DNA from: Aeromicrobium phragmitis
GTDB taxonomy: Bacteria; Actinomycetota; Actinomycetes; Propionibacteriales; Nocardioidaceae
Length of the DNA: 64,000 nucleotides
Direction of reading: 5' to 3'
NCBI RefSeq assembly: GCF_003674095.1
Contig: NZ_RDBF01000008.1
Location: 1-64,000 of the forward strand
The position numbers and the translations under genes were made by a program. The notes beneath the pieces are model-generated. The model was not told the DNA's origin, searched no databases, and was given only the letters and a program-made list of their open reading frames with translations. Shown piece after piece: positions 8,711-17,480 of this stretch (its first letter is position 1; each line of letters starts with the position of its first letter).

Positions 8711-9949
8711 TCACTCGCGCAGCGCCTGGCTGACCGGACCGGCGACGAGACCGATCTGCCAGCGCCGGGCGCCGAGCTCGGTCAAGGCTTCGCCCACGGT
8801 GTCGGAATCGATGACGCTCGGTGGCTCCCATGCCAGTTGCCGGATGAAACCGGGGGAGACCAGGTTCTCGCTGGGCAGGTCGTACTGCTCGGCCAGTTCG
8901 ACGACGACGGCTTTCGCCCGCTGAAGCCGCCCCGCGGCGGCGGGGTTCTTCTCGGCCCAGGCGCGTGGGGGTGGCGGACCGTCGTGGCGCTGACCGGCGC
9001 TGGGCAGGTCGGCCTCGTCGAGCGAGAGCGCCTCCTCGATCGCCGCGTGCCATTCGTCGAGGAACCGCCGGGGGCCACGTCCGCGCATCGGTCGCGAGGC
9101 ACGCAACTGGCTCAGATCCTGCGGCGGGGACATCGCGAGCTCGAGGATGGCCGAGTCGGGCAGAATCCGCCCGGGCGTGACATCGCGCTGCTGGGCGATC
9201 CGGTCGCGGGTCTGCCAGAGGGAACGGACGACGGCCAGCGCCCGGCGACCGCGCGCCTTGTGGATGCCCGAGGTACGGCGCCAGGGCTCGCTGCGTTCGG
9301 CGGGCCCGGTGAAGGTCAACAGGGCCTCGAACTCCTCGAGTGCCCACGGCAGTTTGCCGGTGCGTTCGAGGTCGGCCTCGACCAGGTTGCGCAACTCCAC
9401 GAGCACCTCGACGTCGAGCGCCGCATACTCCAGCCAGGGCTCGGGCAACGGTCGGGTGGACCAGTCGGCGGCGGAGAACTCCTTGGCCAGGCTCATGTGG
9501 AGGTAGTGCTCGACCAGTCCCGCCAGGCCGACCCTCGGGAGGTTGAGCAGGCGCCCGGCCAGTTCGGTGTCGAACAGCGCCGTGGGCCGTAGACCGACCT
9601 CGGCCAGGCACGGCAGGTCCTGGGTCGCAGCGTGCAGAATCCACTCCGCCTCGCCGAACGCCTCGCCCAGATCGGTGAGGTCGTCGAACGCGGTGGGGTC
9701 GATGAGGAACGTGCCGGCTCCCTCGCGCCTCACCTGGACGAGGTAGGCGCGCTGTGAATAGCGGTAGCCGGAGGCGCGTTCGGCGTCGAGGCCGATCGGA
9801 CCGTAGGCGAGCGAGATCTCCGCGCACGCGCGGGCCAACTCGTCTTCGTCGTCGATGACGTCGCCGAGGGGCTCGCGTAAGCCGAGACGGGGAAGCGGCG
9901 CCTCCTCGGGGGCGTCGTCGGGCGTGGCTCCGGCGTCCGGCGCGGTCAC
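8711..9949 (-). CDS. rnd: Ribonuclease D family 3'-5' exonuclease with HRDC domain
   Basis: A 412-residue DEDD-family 3'-5' exoribonuclease. Exo motifs are GLDAERASGY (Exo I, D-x-E), the WILHAATQDLPCL Asp (Exo II) and YAALDVEVLVEL (Exo III, Y-x3-D), all within about residues 50-210. An HRDC helical domain follows (about residues 225-310, starting near WRRTSGIHKARGRRAL). The start is GTG 9949, overlapping the TGA of the DUF3000 gene (GTGA); the upstream extension is low-complexity Arg/Ala and is the other gene in another frame. Neighbours DUF3000 and hemE match M. tuberculosis Rv2681-Rv2680-Rv2678c. Confidence 0.9.
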   Translation of the reverse strand: MTAPDAGATPDDAPEEAPLPRLGLREPLGDVIDDEDELARACAEISLAYGPIGLDAERASGYRYSQRAYLVQVRREGAGTFLIDPTAFDDLTDLGEAFGEAEWILHAATQDLPCLAEVGLRPTALFDTELAGRLLNLPRVGLAGLVEHYLHMSLAKEFSAADWSTRPLPEPWLEYAALDVEVLVELRNLVEADLERTGKLPWALEEFEALLTFTGPAERSEPWRRTSGIHKARGRRALAVVRSLWQTRDRIAQQRDVTPGRILPDSAILELAMSPPQDLSQLRASRPMRGRGPRRFLDEWHAAIEEALSLDEADLPSAGQRHDGPPPPRAWAEKNPAAAGRLQRAKAVVVELAEQYDLPSENLVSPGFIRQLAWEPPSVIDSDTVGEALTELGARRWQIGLVAGPVSQALRE

Positions 9950-10545
9950 CGCACCACCCCTGAGCCGCGGCGTCCGGTGCGTCGAAGCGGCACGATGCCG
10001 GGCGCGACGGGTGGAAGGCCCGCGAGCTCGGCGAGCAGATGCATCCAAGCGTCCGCGTGCGGTCCGAGGTCGTCATTCTCGGCCGGCGACCACGACGCGC
10101 GCACCTCGATCTGCGCACTGCTGCCGTCCTCGGCCATCTGACCGAAGCTGTCCGAGCGGACGACGGTGACACTGCCGCTCGCGGCATGGTGGTGGGCACC
10201 GACGGCCTCGAGCGCGTCGGTGAGCCAGCTCCAGCCCACTTCGGTGAGCATCGGATCGGCGGCCATCTCGATGTCGATGTCGGCCTTCGCGAACGTCACG
10301 CACCGGAACGTGCTCTGCCACGCGTCGTGGCCGGCCGGATCGTGGAGGCAGATGAAGCGCCCCGTGGCGACGTCCTCGTCGTCGACGGTGAGGTCGCCGC
10401 TGATGGCATGGGCGTAGGGCGCGATGCGCTGCGGTGGAGGCATGACCTCCACGGTGAGCTCGGGGCGGGCGTGCGCCCGCATGATCTGCTCGACGGCCCG
10501 CGCGAACGCTGCGGGCACGCCGTCGATCTCGCTTCGGGCTGCCAC
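9946..10545 (-). CDS. DUF3000 family protein
   Basis: A 199-residue member of the actinobacteria-specific DUF3000 family (M. tuberculosis Rv2680-like), function unknown. It is an alpha/beta protein with no signal peptide or TM helix. The GTG start at 10545 is supported by a TAGGAT -10 box exactly 6 bases upstream. It is divergent from hemE with about 70 bases between starts, and overlaps the RNase D start by 4 bases. Conserved linkage to RNase D suggests a role in RNA metabolism, but that is only guilt by association. Confidence 0.88.
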   Translation of the reverse strand: MAARSEIDGVPAAFARAVEQIMRAHARPELTVEVMPPPQRIAPYAHAISGDLTVDDEDVATGRFICLHDPAGHDAWQSTFRCVTFAKADIDIEMAADPMLTEVGWSWLTDALEAVGAHHHAASGSVTVVRSDSFGQMAEDGSSAQIEVRASWSPAENDDLGPHADAWMHLLAELAGLPPVAPGIVPLRRTGRRGSGVVR

Positions 10546-10615
10546 ACCGCGATCCTAGGCCGGATCGGGCCCACCTCCACCCTCGACACGCGGCGGTGCC
10601 TGAGAGACTCGAGGT

Positions 10616-11653
10616 GTGAGCACCTCGATCGCCAGCAGTCCCTTCCTCGCCGCGTGTCGTGGTGAGCAGCCCGCACACACACCCGTCTGGTTCATGCGGC
10701 AGGCCGGCCGCTCGCTGCCGGAGTACCGGAAGCTGCGAGAAGGCGTCCCGATGCTCGAGTCGTGTTTCCGGACCGACATGGTCGTCGAGATCACGATGCA
10801 GCCCGTGCGCCGATACGGCGTGGACGCGGCGATCTTCTTCTCCGACATCGTCGTCCCGCTCAAGGCCATCGGCGTCGATCTGGACATCGTGGCCGGAACC
10901 GGTCCGGTGGTCGCCGAACCCGTGCGCGGCGCCGCGCAGCTCGATCAGTTGCGCGATCTCGAACCCGAGGACGTCACGTCGGTGACCGACGCGGTCGAGG
11001 CATTGGTCGGCGAACTCGGCGGCACGCCGCTCATCGGCTTCGCCGGAGCGCCGTTCACGCTGGCGTCCTATCTCATCGAAGGTGGGCCCTCTCGCGATCA
11101 CCGGCGGACCAAGGAGCTGATGTACAGCGACCCGGAGCTCTGGCACGCGCTGCTCGACCGCATCGCGCGGATCGGTGGTCAGTTCCTGCGGCTCCAGGTC
11201 CAGCACGGCGCCTCGGCGATCCAGCTGTTCGACTCCTGGGCCGGTGCGCTGTCGCTGCAGGACTACCGCACGTACGTCCAGCCGCACTCGGCGACGGTGC
11301 TGAACTCGGTCGCCGATCTCGACGTGCCGCGCATCCATTTCGGGGTGGGCACGGGCGAGTTGCTCGGCGCGATGGGTGAGGCCGGGGCCGATGTCGTCGG
11401 CGTGGACTGGCGGGTGCCGCTCGACGAGGCGGCCCGCCGCGTCGGACCTGAGCGGTCGCTCCAGGGCAACTTGGACCCGACGCTCGTGTTCGGACCGACC
11501 GAGGTCGTGCACGAGCGCGCGGCGCAGATCATCGAGGGCGGGCGCGCCGCTCGCGGTCATGTGTTCAATCTGGGGCACGGTGTCCTTCCCGCCACCGATC
11601 CCGATGCCCTCGCTCGGCTGGTCGACTTCGTCCACGCGTACCCGGTGGCCTGA
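10616..11653 (+). CDS. hemE: Uroporphyrinogen decarboxylase
   Basis: A 345-residue cytoplasmic enzyme that decarboxylates the four acetate chains of uroporphyrinogen III to give coproporphyrinogen III. Visible signatures are [16 protein letters not shown] (about 23-38, substrate-binding Arg), FFSDIVVPL with the essential Asp, [26 protein letters not shown] and the C-terminal FNLGHGVLP. The GTG at 10616 has a GAGACT -10 box 6 bases upstream. It is first in a tightly packed hemE-hemY-hemQ operon; hemY starts 2 bases after this stop. Confidence 0.96.
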   Translation: MSTSIASSPFLAACRGEQPAHTPVWFMRQAGRSLPEYRKLREGVPMLESCFRTDMVVEITMQPVRRYGVDAAIFFSDIVVPLKAIGVDLDIVAGTGPVVAEPVRGAAQLDQLRDLEPEDVTSVTDAVEALVGELGGTPLIGFAGAPFTLASYLIEGGPSRDHRRTKELMYSDPELWHALLDRIARIGGQFLRLQVQHGASAIQLFDSWAGALSLQDYRTYVQPHSATVLNSVADLDVPRIHFGVGTGELLGAMGEAGADVVGVDWRVPLDEAARRVGPERSLQGNLDPTLVFGPTEVVHERAAQIIEGGRAARGHVFNLGHGVLPATDPDALARLVDFVHAYPVA

Positions 11654-11655
11654 CC

Positions 11656-13002
11656 GTGCGCGTCGCGGTGGTCGGCGGCGGGATCGCGGGGCTGACCTGC
11701 GCCTACGACCTGCAGGAGGCCGGAGCCGACGTCGTCGTGTTCGAGGGTGCCGATCGGGTCGGCGGCAAGCTGCTCGTCGGCGAGGTCGGGGGGATCACCG
11801 TCGACCTCGGCGCCGAATCGATGCTCGCTCGCCGGCCCGAAGCTCTCGATCTGGTGGCGGAGCTGGACCTCGGTGATCGGCTCGTTCACCCCGAGCCGTC
11901 GCCCGCCACGCTGTGGACGCGGGGCGCCCTCCGGCCCATGCCGCCGACGGTCATGGGGGTTCCCGCCGACCTCGAGGCGTTGACCGCCTCCGGGGTACTG
12001 AGCGCGCCGGTCGACCCCCGCAGCGTTCCGGTGCCCGAGGAGGACGTCTCGGTCGGCGCGTTCGTCGCGGAGCGAGTCGGACGGGACGTCGTCGACCGGC
12101 TGGTCGAGCCACTGCTGGGTGGCGTGTACGCCGGGCACGCCGACCGGCTCTCGCTCCGCGCCGCAGCGCCGATGATCGCCGCGCTCGGGCCCGACCCGGT
12201 CGCGGCCGCGGTGCAGCGCCGCGCCTCGGGTCGCGCGCTGCCCGGTCCGTTGCTCGCCGGGCTCTCCGGTGGCGTCGGCACGTTGCCGCTCGCCTTGGCC
12301 GAGCGGCTCGAGGTGCGCCTGAACAGTACGGTGCGGGCGATGAGTCGCGACGGCGGCGGCTGGACCCTCGTGGTCGGTCCGACGACACAGGCCCGCCGCG
12401 AGCGGTTCGACGCGGTCGTGCTCGCGGTTCCTGCGCCGGCGGCCTCGCGTCTGCTCGCCGAGACCGCCCCGCGAGCGGCGTTCACGCTGGCCGGGATCGA
12501 CTACGCGTCGATGGCGCTCGTGACCTTCGTGCTCGAGGGGGCCGACCTGCCGTCCGGCTCGGGGTTCCTCGTCCCGCCGATCGACGTTGCGGCGATCAAG
12601 GCGGCGACCTTCGCGACGAACAAGTGGGCGTGGCTGGCCGAGTCCGCGGGAGACGCCGCGGTGGTCCGGACCTCACTGGGCCGGGCCGGCGACACGACGG
12701 CGCTGCAGCGGCCCGACGACGAACTCGTCGCCACCGCGCTGGCCGACCTGCGCCGCGCCGTCGAGCCGGTGGGCGAGGTCGGACAGGTCGTCGCACGCCG
12801 CGTGCAGCGCTGGGGCGGTGGTCTTCCCCAGTACGACGTCGGTCATCTCGACGCCGTCGACGCGATCGAGGCGGACGTCGACCCGATCTCGGGACTCGCC
12901 CTGTGCGGCGCTGCCTACCACGGGGTCGGCATCCCGGCCGTCATCGCGACGGCTCATGCCGCAGCGGAACGAATTCTCGGACAGGAGACAATGGAGTCAT
13001 GA
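11656..13002 (+). CDS. hemY: Coproporphyrinogen III oxidase (HemY/CgoX, flavoprotein)
   Basis: A 448-residue FAD amine-oxidase-fold protein. The N-terminal dinucleotide motif is [15 protein letters not shown] (about 5-19), followed by [13 protein letters not shown]; the C-terminal FAD motif ends in [18 protein letters not shown]. Because the operon continues into hemQ, the organism should use the coproporphyrin-dependent haem route, in which this enzyme oxidises coproporphyrinogen III to coproporphyrin III, not protoporphyrinogen. A GTG start lies 2 bases after hemE, and the stop overlaps the hemQ start (ATGA). Confidence 0.93.
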   Translation: MRVAVVGGGIAGLTCAYDLQEAGADVVVFEGADRVGGKLLVGEVGGITVDLGAESMLARRPEALDLVAELDLGDRLVHPEPSPATLWTRGALRPMPPTVMGVPADLEALTASGVLSAPVDPRSVPVPEEDVSVGAFVAERVGRDVVDRLVEPLLGGVYAGHADRLSLRAAAPMIAALGPDPVAAAVQRRASGRALPGPLLAGLSGGVGTLPLALAERLEVRLNSTVRAMSRDGGGWTLVVGPTTQARRERFDAVVLAVPAPAASRLLAETAPRAAFTLAGIDYASMALVTFVLEGADLPSGSGFLVPPIDVAAIKAATFATNKWAWLAESAGDAAVVRTSLGRAGDTTALQRPDDELVATALADLRRAVEPVGEVGQVVARRVQRWGGGLPQYDVGHLDAVDAIEADVDPISGLALCGAAYHGVGIPAVIATAHAAAERILGQETMES

Positions 13003-13697
13003 CGAACAGCGACGTGAACCCCGATCAGATCAACGCCACGATCCGCTACGCGATGTACTCGGTGTTCCGGCTGCGGACGCCGTTGGGCGACCAGGACCGC
13101 GCTCCGCTGGTGGACGAGGTCGAGGCGCTGTTCGCGAAGCTGGCCGGCGACGACGTGGTCGTGCGTGGCACCTACGACGTCAGCGCCCTGCGGGCCGACG
13201 CCGATCTGCTGATCTGGTGGCACGCGCCGACCGCCGACGCGCTCCAGGACGCGTTCCACGCGTTCCGCAGGACCGCGCTGGGCGGCCACCTCGAGCCGGT
13301 CTGGTCGAGCATGGGCCTGCACCGCCCGGCAGAGTTCAACCGCACCCACGTCCCGGCGTTCATGGCCGGCGAGGCCCCCCGGCGCTACCTGTGCGTGTAC
13401 CCCTTCGTGCGGTCCTACGACTGGTACCTGTTGCCGGCTGAGGAGCGGTCCACGATGCTGCGCGACCACGGCCACGCCGCTCGCGACTTCGTCGACGTGC
13501 GCGCCAACACCATCGCCGCGTTCGCGCTCGGCGACTACGAGTGGCTGCTGTCGTTCGAAGCCGACGAGCTGCACCGCATCGTCGATCTCATGCGTGAGCT
13601 GCGGGCGACCGAGGCCCGCCGACACGTGCGCGAGGAACTGCCGTTCTACACCGGCCGGGCGCTCGGGATGGGCGAGCTGGTCGCGCTCTGGGCCTGA
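12999..13697 (+). CDS. hemQ: Coproheme decarboxylase (ChdC/HemQ)
   Basis: A 232-residue chlorite-dismutase-fold protein that converts coproheme to haem b with peroxide, the last step of the Gram-positive haem route. Residues expected for actinobacterial ChdC are visible: distal H117 (RTHVPAF), catalytic Y134 (CVYPFVRS) and proximal haem ligand H157 ([11 protein letters not shown]). The ATG overlaps the hemY stop (ATGA). The true chlorite dismutase arginine is not expected in this clade. A ferrochelatase (cpfC) is not in this window. Confidence 0.93.
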   Translation: MTNSDVNPDQINATIRYAMYSVFRLRTPLGDQDRAPLVDEVEALFAKLAGDDVVVRGTYDVSALRADADLLIWWHAPTADALQDAFHAFRRTALGGHLEPVWSSMGLHRPAEFNRTHVPAFMAGEAPRRYLCVYPFVRSYDWYLLPAEERSTMLRDHGHAARDFVDVRANTIAAFALGDYEWLLSFEADELHRIVDLMRELRATEARRHVREELPFYTGRALGMGELVALWA

Positions 13698-13704
13698 GCC
13701 GACG

Positions 13705-13740
13705 CCGCTGCGCAGCGGTGCTGAGGCGCCGCTCCGCGGC
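13705..13740. terminator. Two adjacent hairpins between hemQ and msrB
   Basis: CCGCTG-CG-CAGCGG (13705-13718) and GCCGC-TCC-GCGGC (13728-13740) fill the 47-base gap between two convergent genes. They are short and lack U tracts, so termination is plausible but unproven. Confidence 0.4.
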
Positions 13741-13744
13741 GGCC

Positions 13745-14167
13745 TTACTGCTCGGGTTGCAGATTCAGCGCGATGCCGTTGATGCAGTAGCGCTGGTCGG
13801 TGGGGGTGTCGAAGCCCTCGCCGCCGAAGACGTGGCCCAGATGAGAGCCGCAGTTCGCGCACCGCACCTCGGTCCGCACCATGCCCATCGAGCGGTCCTC
13901 GATGTACTCGACCCGATCCTCGGCCAGCGGGGCGTAGAACGAGGGCCAGCCGCAGTGGGCGTCGAACTTGGTCTCACTGCGGAACAACTCGGCACCGCAC
14001 GCGCGGCACGAGTAGACACCGACCGTCGGATCGGTCTCGTACGGGCTGCTGAACGGCCGCTCGGTGCCGGCTTGGCGCAACACGTGGTACTCGGCGGCGC
14101 TCAGTTCCTCGCGCCACTGCTCGTCGGTCTTCGCGACGTTGTAGTTCTTCTCGGTGGGGGAGGACAA
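13745..14167 (-). CDS. msrB: Peptide-methionine (R)-S-oxide reductase
   Basis: A 140-residue MsrB that reduces methionine-R-sulfoxide in proteins. Zinc cysteines are C54/C57 (CRAC) and C103/C106 (CANC), and the catalytic nucleophile is C128 in RYCINGIAL. H71-C72-G-W-P is the substrate-binding stretch. The start is a TTG at 14167, one base after the stop of the upstream Usp-like gene. A GGAG ribosome site 7 bases upstream supports it, and no better ATG exists in the conserved N-terminus. Linkage to the hem genes matches Rv2674. Confidence 0.93.
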   Translation of the reverse strand: MSSPTEKNYNVAKTDEQWREELSAAEYHVLRQAGTERPFSSPYETDPTVGVYSCRACGAELFRSETKFDAHCGWPSFYAPLAEDRVEYIEDRSMGMVRTEVRCANCGSHLGHVFGGEGFDTPTDQRYCINGIALNLQPEQ

Positions 14168-14168
14168 A

Positions 14169-14666
14169 TCAGATCTCCGTCTGTGCTTCGAAGGGAAGGT
14201 GCTCCAGCAGGTGCAGTGTCGGGACGTCGAGGGCGCGACGCGCTCGCGACGTCCAGTCGAGCTTGAGGAACTCGCGCACCAGGTGCGGCTCGGTCAAGAT
14301 GATGACCTCGTCGGCGCCGACCTCGTCGACGAGCCGTTCGAGCGCATCGATCGGGTCGCCTTCGACGAGCTTGGCCGTGACCTGCTGCCCGCGGTCGCGC
14401 AGCAACCGTGCGCTCGTCTCGAGCTCGGCCTCGCCGGCGTCGTGGATCTCCTGCTCGACGACGGCGAGAGTGTCGGGTTCGCTGATCGGCATGAACTGCC
14501 CGCCGCCCAACGCGCTCATCGAGGAGCTGAGCATCGCCGCCGAGCTCTCCACCGGCAGGAGAAGGTGGTACGTCAGGTCGTCATCGACGCCCTCGTGCAG
14601 CGCGACGATCTGGTTGGCGTCGAGCTCGATGAGCTGACGTTCGATGAGCAGGACGACGTTGTACAT
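14169..14666 (-). CDS. Universal-stress-like small protein
   Basis: A 165-residue soluble alpha/beta protein. It starts with an Usp-like strand (YNVVLLIERQLI), has a central helix rich in Glu, and ends with GADEVIILTEPHLVREF and a DVPTLHLLEH strand, consistent with a universal stress / nucleotide-binding fold. I do not see the complete ATP motif G-x2-G-x9-G-S/T. The ATG has a TAGGAT -10 box exactly 6 bases upstream. It is coupled to msrB (TTG one base after the stop), which suggests an oxidative stress context. Confidence 0.7.
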   Translation of the reverse strand: MYNVVLLIERQLIELDANQIVALHEGVDDDLTYHLLLPVESSAAMLSSSMSALGGGQFMPISEPDTLAVVEQEIHDAGEAELETSARLLRDRGQQVTAKLVEGDPIDALERLVDEVGADEVIILTEPHLVREFLKLDWTSRARRALDVPTLHLLEHLPFEAQTEI

Positions 14667-14675
14667 GACTCAATC

Positions 14676-15380
14676 CTAGGCCGAACGGTCACGCATCCAG
14701 CGGGTCAGCAACACGCCGTCGGCCTCGATCAGCTCGGCGAGCCGCATGGTCCGCTCGGTCACTGCGTCGCCGTGCGCGATGCGCGGCCCTGGTCCCGCAG
14801 TGAGGATCGGGCCGATCGTCAGGCACACCTCGTCGACGAGGTCCTGCGCGATCAGCTCCCCGTGCAACGTGGGCCCCCCTTCACAACTCACGCGACGCAG
14901 TCCGCGGGCGGCCAGATCGTCGACCACGGCGCGGCAGTCGACCTGCCGTTCGCCGGCGACGACGACGTCCATCGTCTCCGCGAGCTCGTCGCGCCGTTCG
15001 GACGGCGAGGTGGAGCAGGTGTAGAGCAGTTGGCCGGGAGCCACGAGGGCGTCGGGGATGTCGAGGCTGGCGCTGATGACGGCGATCGGCGGGACCGGGC
15101 TGAGGCCCAGGCGCTCACGCAGCTGGGAGTCGACCTCCTCGGGTTTCACCGGCGCGTACCGCTCGGCACGGACGGTGCCCGCCGCCACGAGGATGACGTC
15201 GCTCAAGGATCGCAGGAGCGCGAACAGCTGTTCGTCGGGTTCACCGCCGAGGTCTCCCGAGCGCCCCTGGCGGTCGGTCGCCGAGCCGTCGATCGAGGAC
15301 ACGAAGGCGGTGCGGACCCAGGCGCGCCCCACGTCGTCGGGATAACTGAAGCGGCGTTCCAGATCGGCGATGTCGAGCAT
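14676..15380 (-). CDS. RibD C-terminal-like pyrimidine/dihydrofolate reductase
   Basis: A 234-residue stand-alone RibD_C/DHFR-fold reductase. It shows TAFVSSIDGSATD at residues 24-36, the DVILVAAGTVRAERY loop, a VSCEGGPTLHGEL glycine motif near 165, and a C-terminal strand. It binds NADPH and should reduce a pteridine- or pyrimidine-type substrate. The M. tuberculosis relative with the same neighbours (Rv2671) can replace dihydrofolate reductase, so an alternative DHFR role is plausible here. TAGGCT lies exactly 6 bases before the ATG. The gene is 9 bases upstream of the Usp-like gene. Confidence 0.85.
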   Translation of the reverse strand: MLDIADLERRFSYPDDVGRAWVRTAFVSSIDGSATDRQGRSGDLGGEPDEQLFALLRSLSDVILVAAGTVRAERYAPVKPEEVDSQLRERLGLSPVPPIAVISASLDIPDALVAPGQLLYTCSTSPSERRDELAETMDVVVAGERQVDCRAVVDDLAARGLRRVSCEGGPTLHGELIAQDLVDEVCLTIGPILTAGPGPRIAHGDAVTERTMRLAELIEADGVLLTRWMRDRSA

Positions 15381-15472
15381 GCCGCCAGCCTAAGGACTCC
15401 GGTCCCGCATCGTACGAGGGCTGCCACCGTGCCGCCGGCGAAGCGGGCTCGGCCGTCGGTGAACTCGGCGCC

Positions 15473-16504
15473 TCAGGCACGGCGGCGGAGCCAGGCGCCG
15501 AACGCCGGAGCAAGCGCGAGGATGAGGAGCAACCGCACGAGCTGGGACGCGGTCACGAAGGTGAGATTTCCGCCGGTGGTGGACGCGATCGCGAGAACGG
15601 CCGAGAACCCCCCTGGTGTCGTCGCGAGGTACCCGTCGAGCGCGCTCTCGCCCGTGACGTGGGCCAGACCCGCCCCCATCACGGCACAGACGACGATGAC
15701 CACGACGACGTTGGCCACCGCGAGGGGGAGGAGCCGGCTGATCGTCCGCACCGCGCCGCGGGTGAACCGGAGACCGACGGCGAGACCGATGAGCAGGTAT
15801 CCGCTCTGCTCCACCAGGGACGGGACACCGACCGCTCCGAAGAGCGGATGGACGGCGGCAGCGGCGACCAGCGGACCGAGGACCGGTCCTGCCGGAAGGC
15901 GCACGAGCCGGCCGCCGACGACGCCCAAGGCGATGCTCACCGTGGTGAACGCCAGCGCAGGAACGATCTCGCCGGCGCTCGCCCTCGCGATACCCCCGGA
16001 GTCCGGTGCGCGGAAGGCGAACTCGACCACGAGGGGGAGCGAGGCGACGATCACCACGATCCGCAGATACTGCAGGACCGTGACGACGCGGTCGTCGGCC
16101 CCCAGGTCTCGCGACATCGCCGAGAGGCCTGCCGCTCCTCCGGCGACCGAGGCGAAGACCGCGGTCTCGCGCGAGATCTCGCCACGCAGGCAGAGCATCA
16201 GACCGAGCGCGACGCTGACGGCGATCGTGGCGACGCTGACGAGGAGCACCCACGACCAGTCGGCGCCCAGCGCGGTGATGGTCTCCAGATCGACCGAGGC
16301 TCCGATCGAGGCACCCAAGATGGCCTGGCCGAGGACGTACAGCGGTTCGGGCAGCGGCAGCGCCTGCCGGAGAACCAAGGTGAAGACCAGTGCTCCGATG
16401 AGGGCCCCGAGCAGGACGCCCGAGGTGAGGCCGACGAGGTCGAAGAGTCCGACGAACGCGATGACCAGCACGGCCAGTGCCGCGATCCGTCCGACTCCTC
16501 TCAC
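15473..16504 (-). CDS. AbrB-family membrane protein (putative regulator/transporter of ammonia-monooxygenase-like annotation)
   Basis: A 343-residue integral membrane protein with about 10 TM helices arranged as two similar halves: GQAILGASIGAS near residue 63 and the second-half counterpart SGYLLIGLAVGLRF, each followed by matching helices, including GYLATTPGGFSAVLAIASTT. This is the AbrB duplication domain seen in proteins often mislabelled ammonia monooxygenase; the substrate is unknown. A GTG start has a TAGGTT -10 box exactly 6 bases upstream, so it is transcribed independently of the sulfite reductase operon that ends 50 bases before it. Confidence 0.8.
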   Translation of the reverse strand: MRGVGRIAALAVLVIAFVGLFDLVGLTSGVLLGALIGALVFTLVLRQALPLPEPLYVLGQAILGASIGASVDLETITALGADWSWVLLVSVATIAVSVALGLMLCLRGEISRETAVFASVAGGAAGLSAMSRDLGADDRVVTVLQYLRIVVIVASLPLVVEFAFRAPDSGGIARASAGEIVPALAFTTVSIALGVVGGRLVRLPAGPVLGPLVAAAAVHPLFGAVGVPSLVEQSGYLLIGLAVGLRFTRGAVRTISRLLPLAVANVVVVIVVCAVMGAGLAHVTGESALDGYLATTPGGFSAVLAIASTTGGNLTFVTASQLVRLLLILALAPAFGAWLRRRA

Positions 16505-16554
16505 CCGTCGAACCTAGCCCGCGGGAGGCATTCGGCGTGGTGCCGCCCGCGGCC

Positions 16555-17313
16555 TCAGGCGAACATCGCCTCCAACGGCACCAGTTCCACCGCGCCGACG
16601 GCGTAGCGGGCGAGGATCACCTGAGCGATCTCCTGCTCGGCACCGAGCGGCTCCGCGACCGCCACCGCTCCCGCCTCGAGGGCGAGTTCCTTGACCCGGT
16701 CCGGCAGGACGCCGGGCGCGAGGAACAGCATGCCGACGGCGATGTGCCGCCGGCCGTCCGCGCGGTGGGCGCGCACGGCTTCACCGGCCGCGGGCGGGAC
16801 ACTCGAGGCGAAGGCCGCGATGGTGGGGAGCCGGTGATGCGAACCCCACGCGCGTGCCGCGCGCGAGATCATCGCGTTGGCGAGCGGGTCGGACGATCCG
16901 GCGCCGGCGAGCACGAGCGCGTCGAGCTCGCGGACCCGGTTCACCTTGAGGGCCTCACGCAGTCGCCGGTCGAGAACGTTGAAGAACGCCGACTCGATGC
17001 CGAGGACCTTCGTGACGTGGATGCGCAGACCCTCGTGCCGGCCCGACGCCCGCTCCGCGGCCTGGGGCACGTCGACCTTCGCGTGGTACGCCTCGGTCAG
17101 CAACAGCGGAACGACGACGATCTCGGAGTAGCCCTCGGCGACGAGCCGATCGACGACCTCGTCGAAGCCGGGCTCGGAGAGGTCGAGGAACGCGGTCTCG
17201 ACCCGCAGGTCGGGTCGCATGCACGCGACGAGCTCCGTCAGGGCATTGATGGTGGCGGCAGAGCGGGGATCGCGGCTGCCGTGCGCAAGAGCAACGAGTG
17301 CTGGTGCGGTCAT
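16555..17313 (-). CDS. Sirohydrochlorin chelatase-type protein (CbiX/SirB)
   Basis: A 252-residue chelatase of the CbiX/SirB class, with two tandem ferrochelatase-like halves. The first half begins ALVALAHGSRDPRSAATI (metal-binding H10 region) and has VVVPLLLTEAYHAKVDVP; the second begins ALVLAGAGSSDPLAN and carries HIAVGMLFLAPGVLPD. It inserts iron into sirohydrochlorin to make sirohaem, the cofactor of the sulfite reductase two genes upstream. The ATG overlaps the stop of the zinc-ribbon gene (ATGA), so dosage is tied to the operon. A role in another tetrapyrrole is less likely given this context. Confidence 0.88.
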   Translation of the reverse strand: MTAPALVALAHGSRDPRSAATINALTELVACMRPDLRVETAFLDLSEPGFDEVVDRLVAEGYSEIVVVPLLLTEAYHAKVDVPQAAERASGRHEGLRIHVTKVLGIESAFFNVLDRRLREALKVNRVRELDALVLAGAGSSDPLANAMISRAARAWGSHHRLPTIAAFASSVPPAAGEAVRAHRADGRRHIAVGMLFLAPGVLPDRVKELALEAGAVAVAEPLGAEQEIAQVILARYAVGAVELVPLEAMFA

Positions 17314-17480
17314 GCTTCCCTCCTTCCGGGGATATGTGCGGGATTGAGTTGGCCGATGAACGACAGGCTGAAGGCGCGAAGGCAGCTGCGACACTCCCAG
17401 GCGCCGTGGCGTTCGCCGTGCGGACGCAGGTCCTCGTCCGCGCAGTAGGGGCAGTGGTACGGCATGGCCCGGCCGGTCAT
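17310..17480 (-). CDS. Zinc-ribbon microprotein of the sulfite reductase operon
   Basis: A 56-residue protein with a CPYC knuckle near residue 10 and a second knuckle CRSC near residue 30, a spacing typical of a zinc ribbon, and a basic/aromatic tail. It overlaps both neighbours by 4 bases (sir TGA/ATG upstream, chelatase ATG downstream). Small Cys4 proteins in this position are common in actinobacterial assimilatory sulfate operons. The function is unproven; an electron-transfer, assembly or sirohaem-handing role would fit. Confidence 0.82.
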   Translation of the reverse strand: MTGRAMPYHCPYCADEDLRPHGERHGAWECRSCLRAFSLSFIGQLNPAHIPGRREA

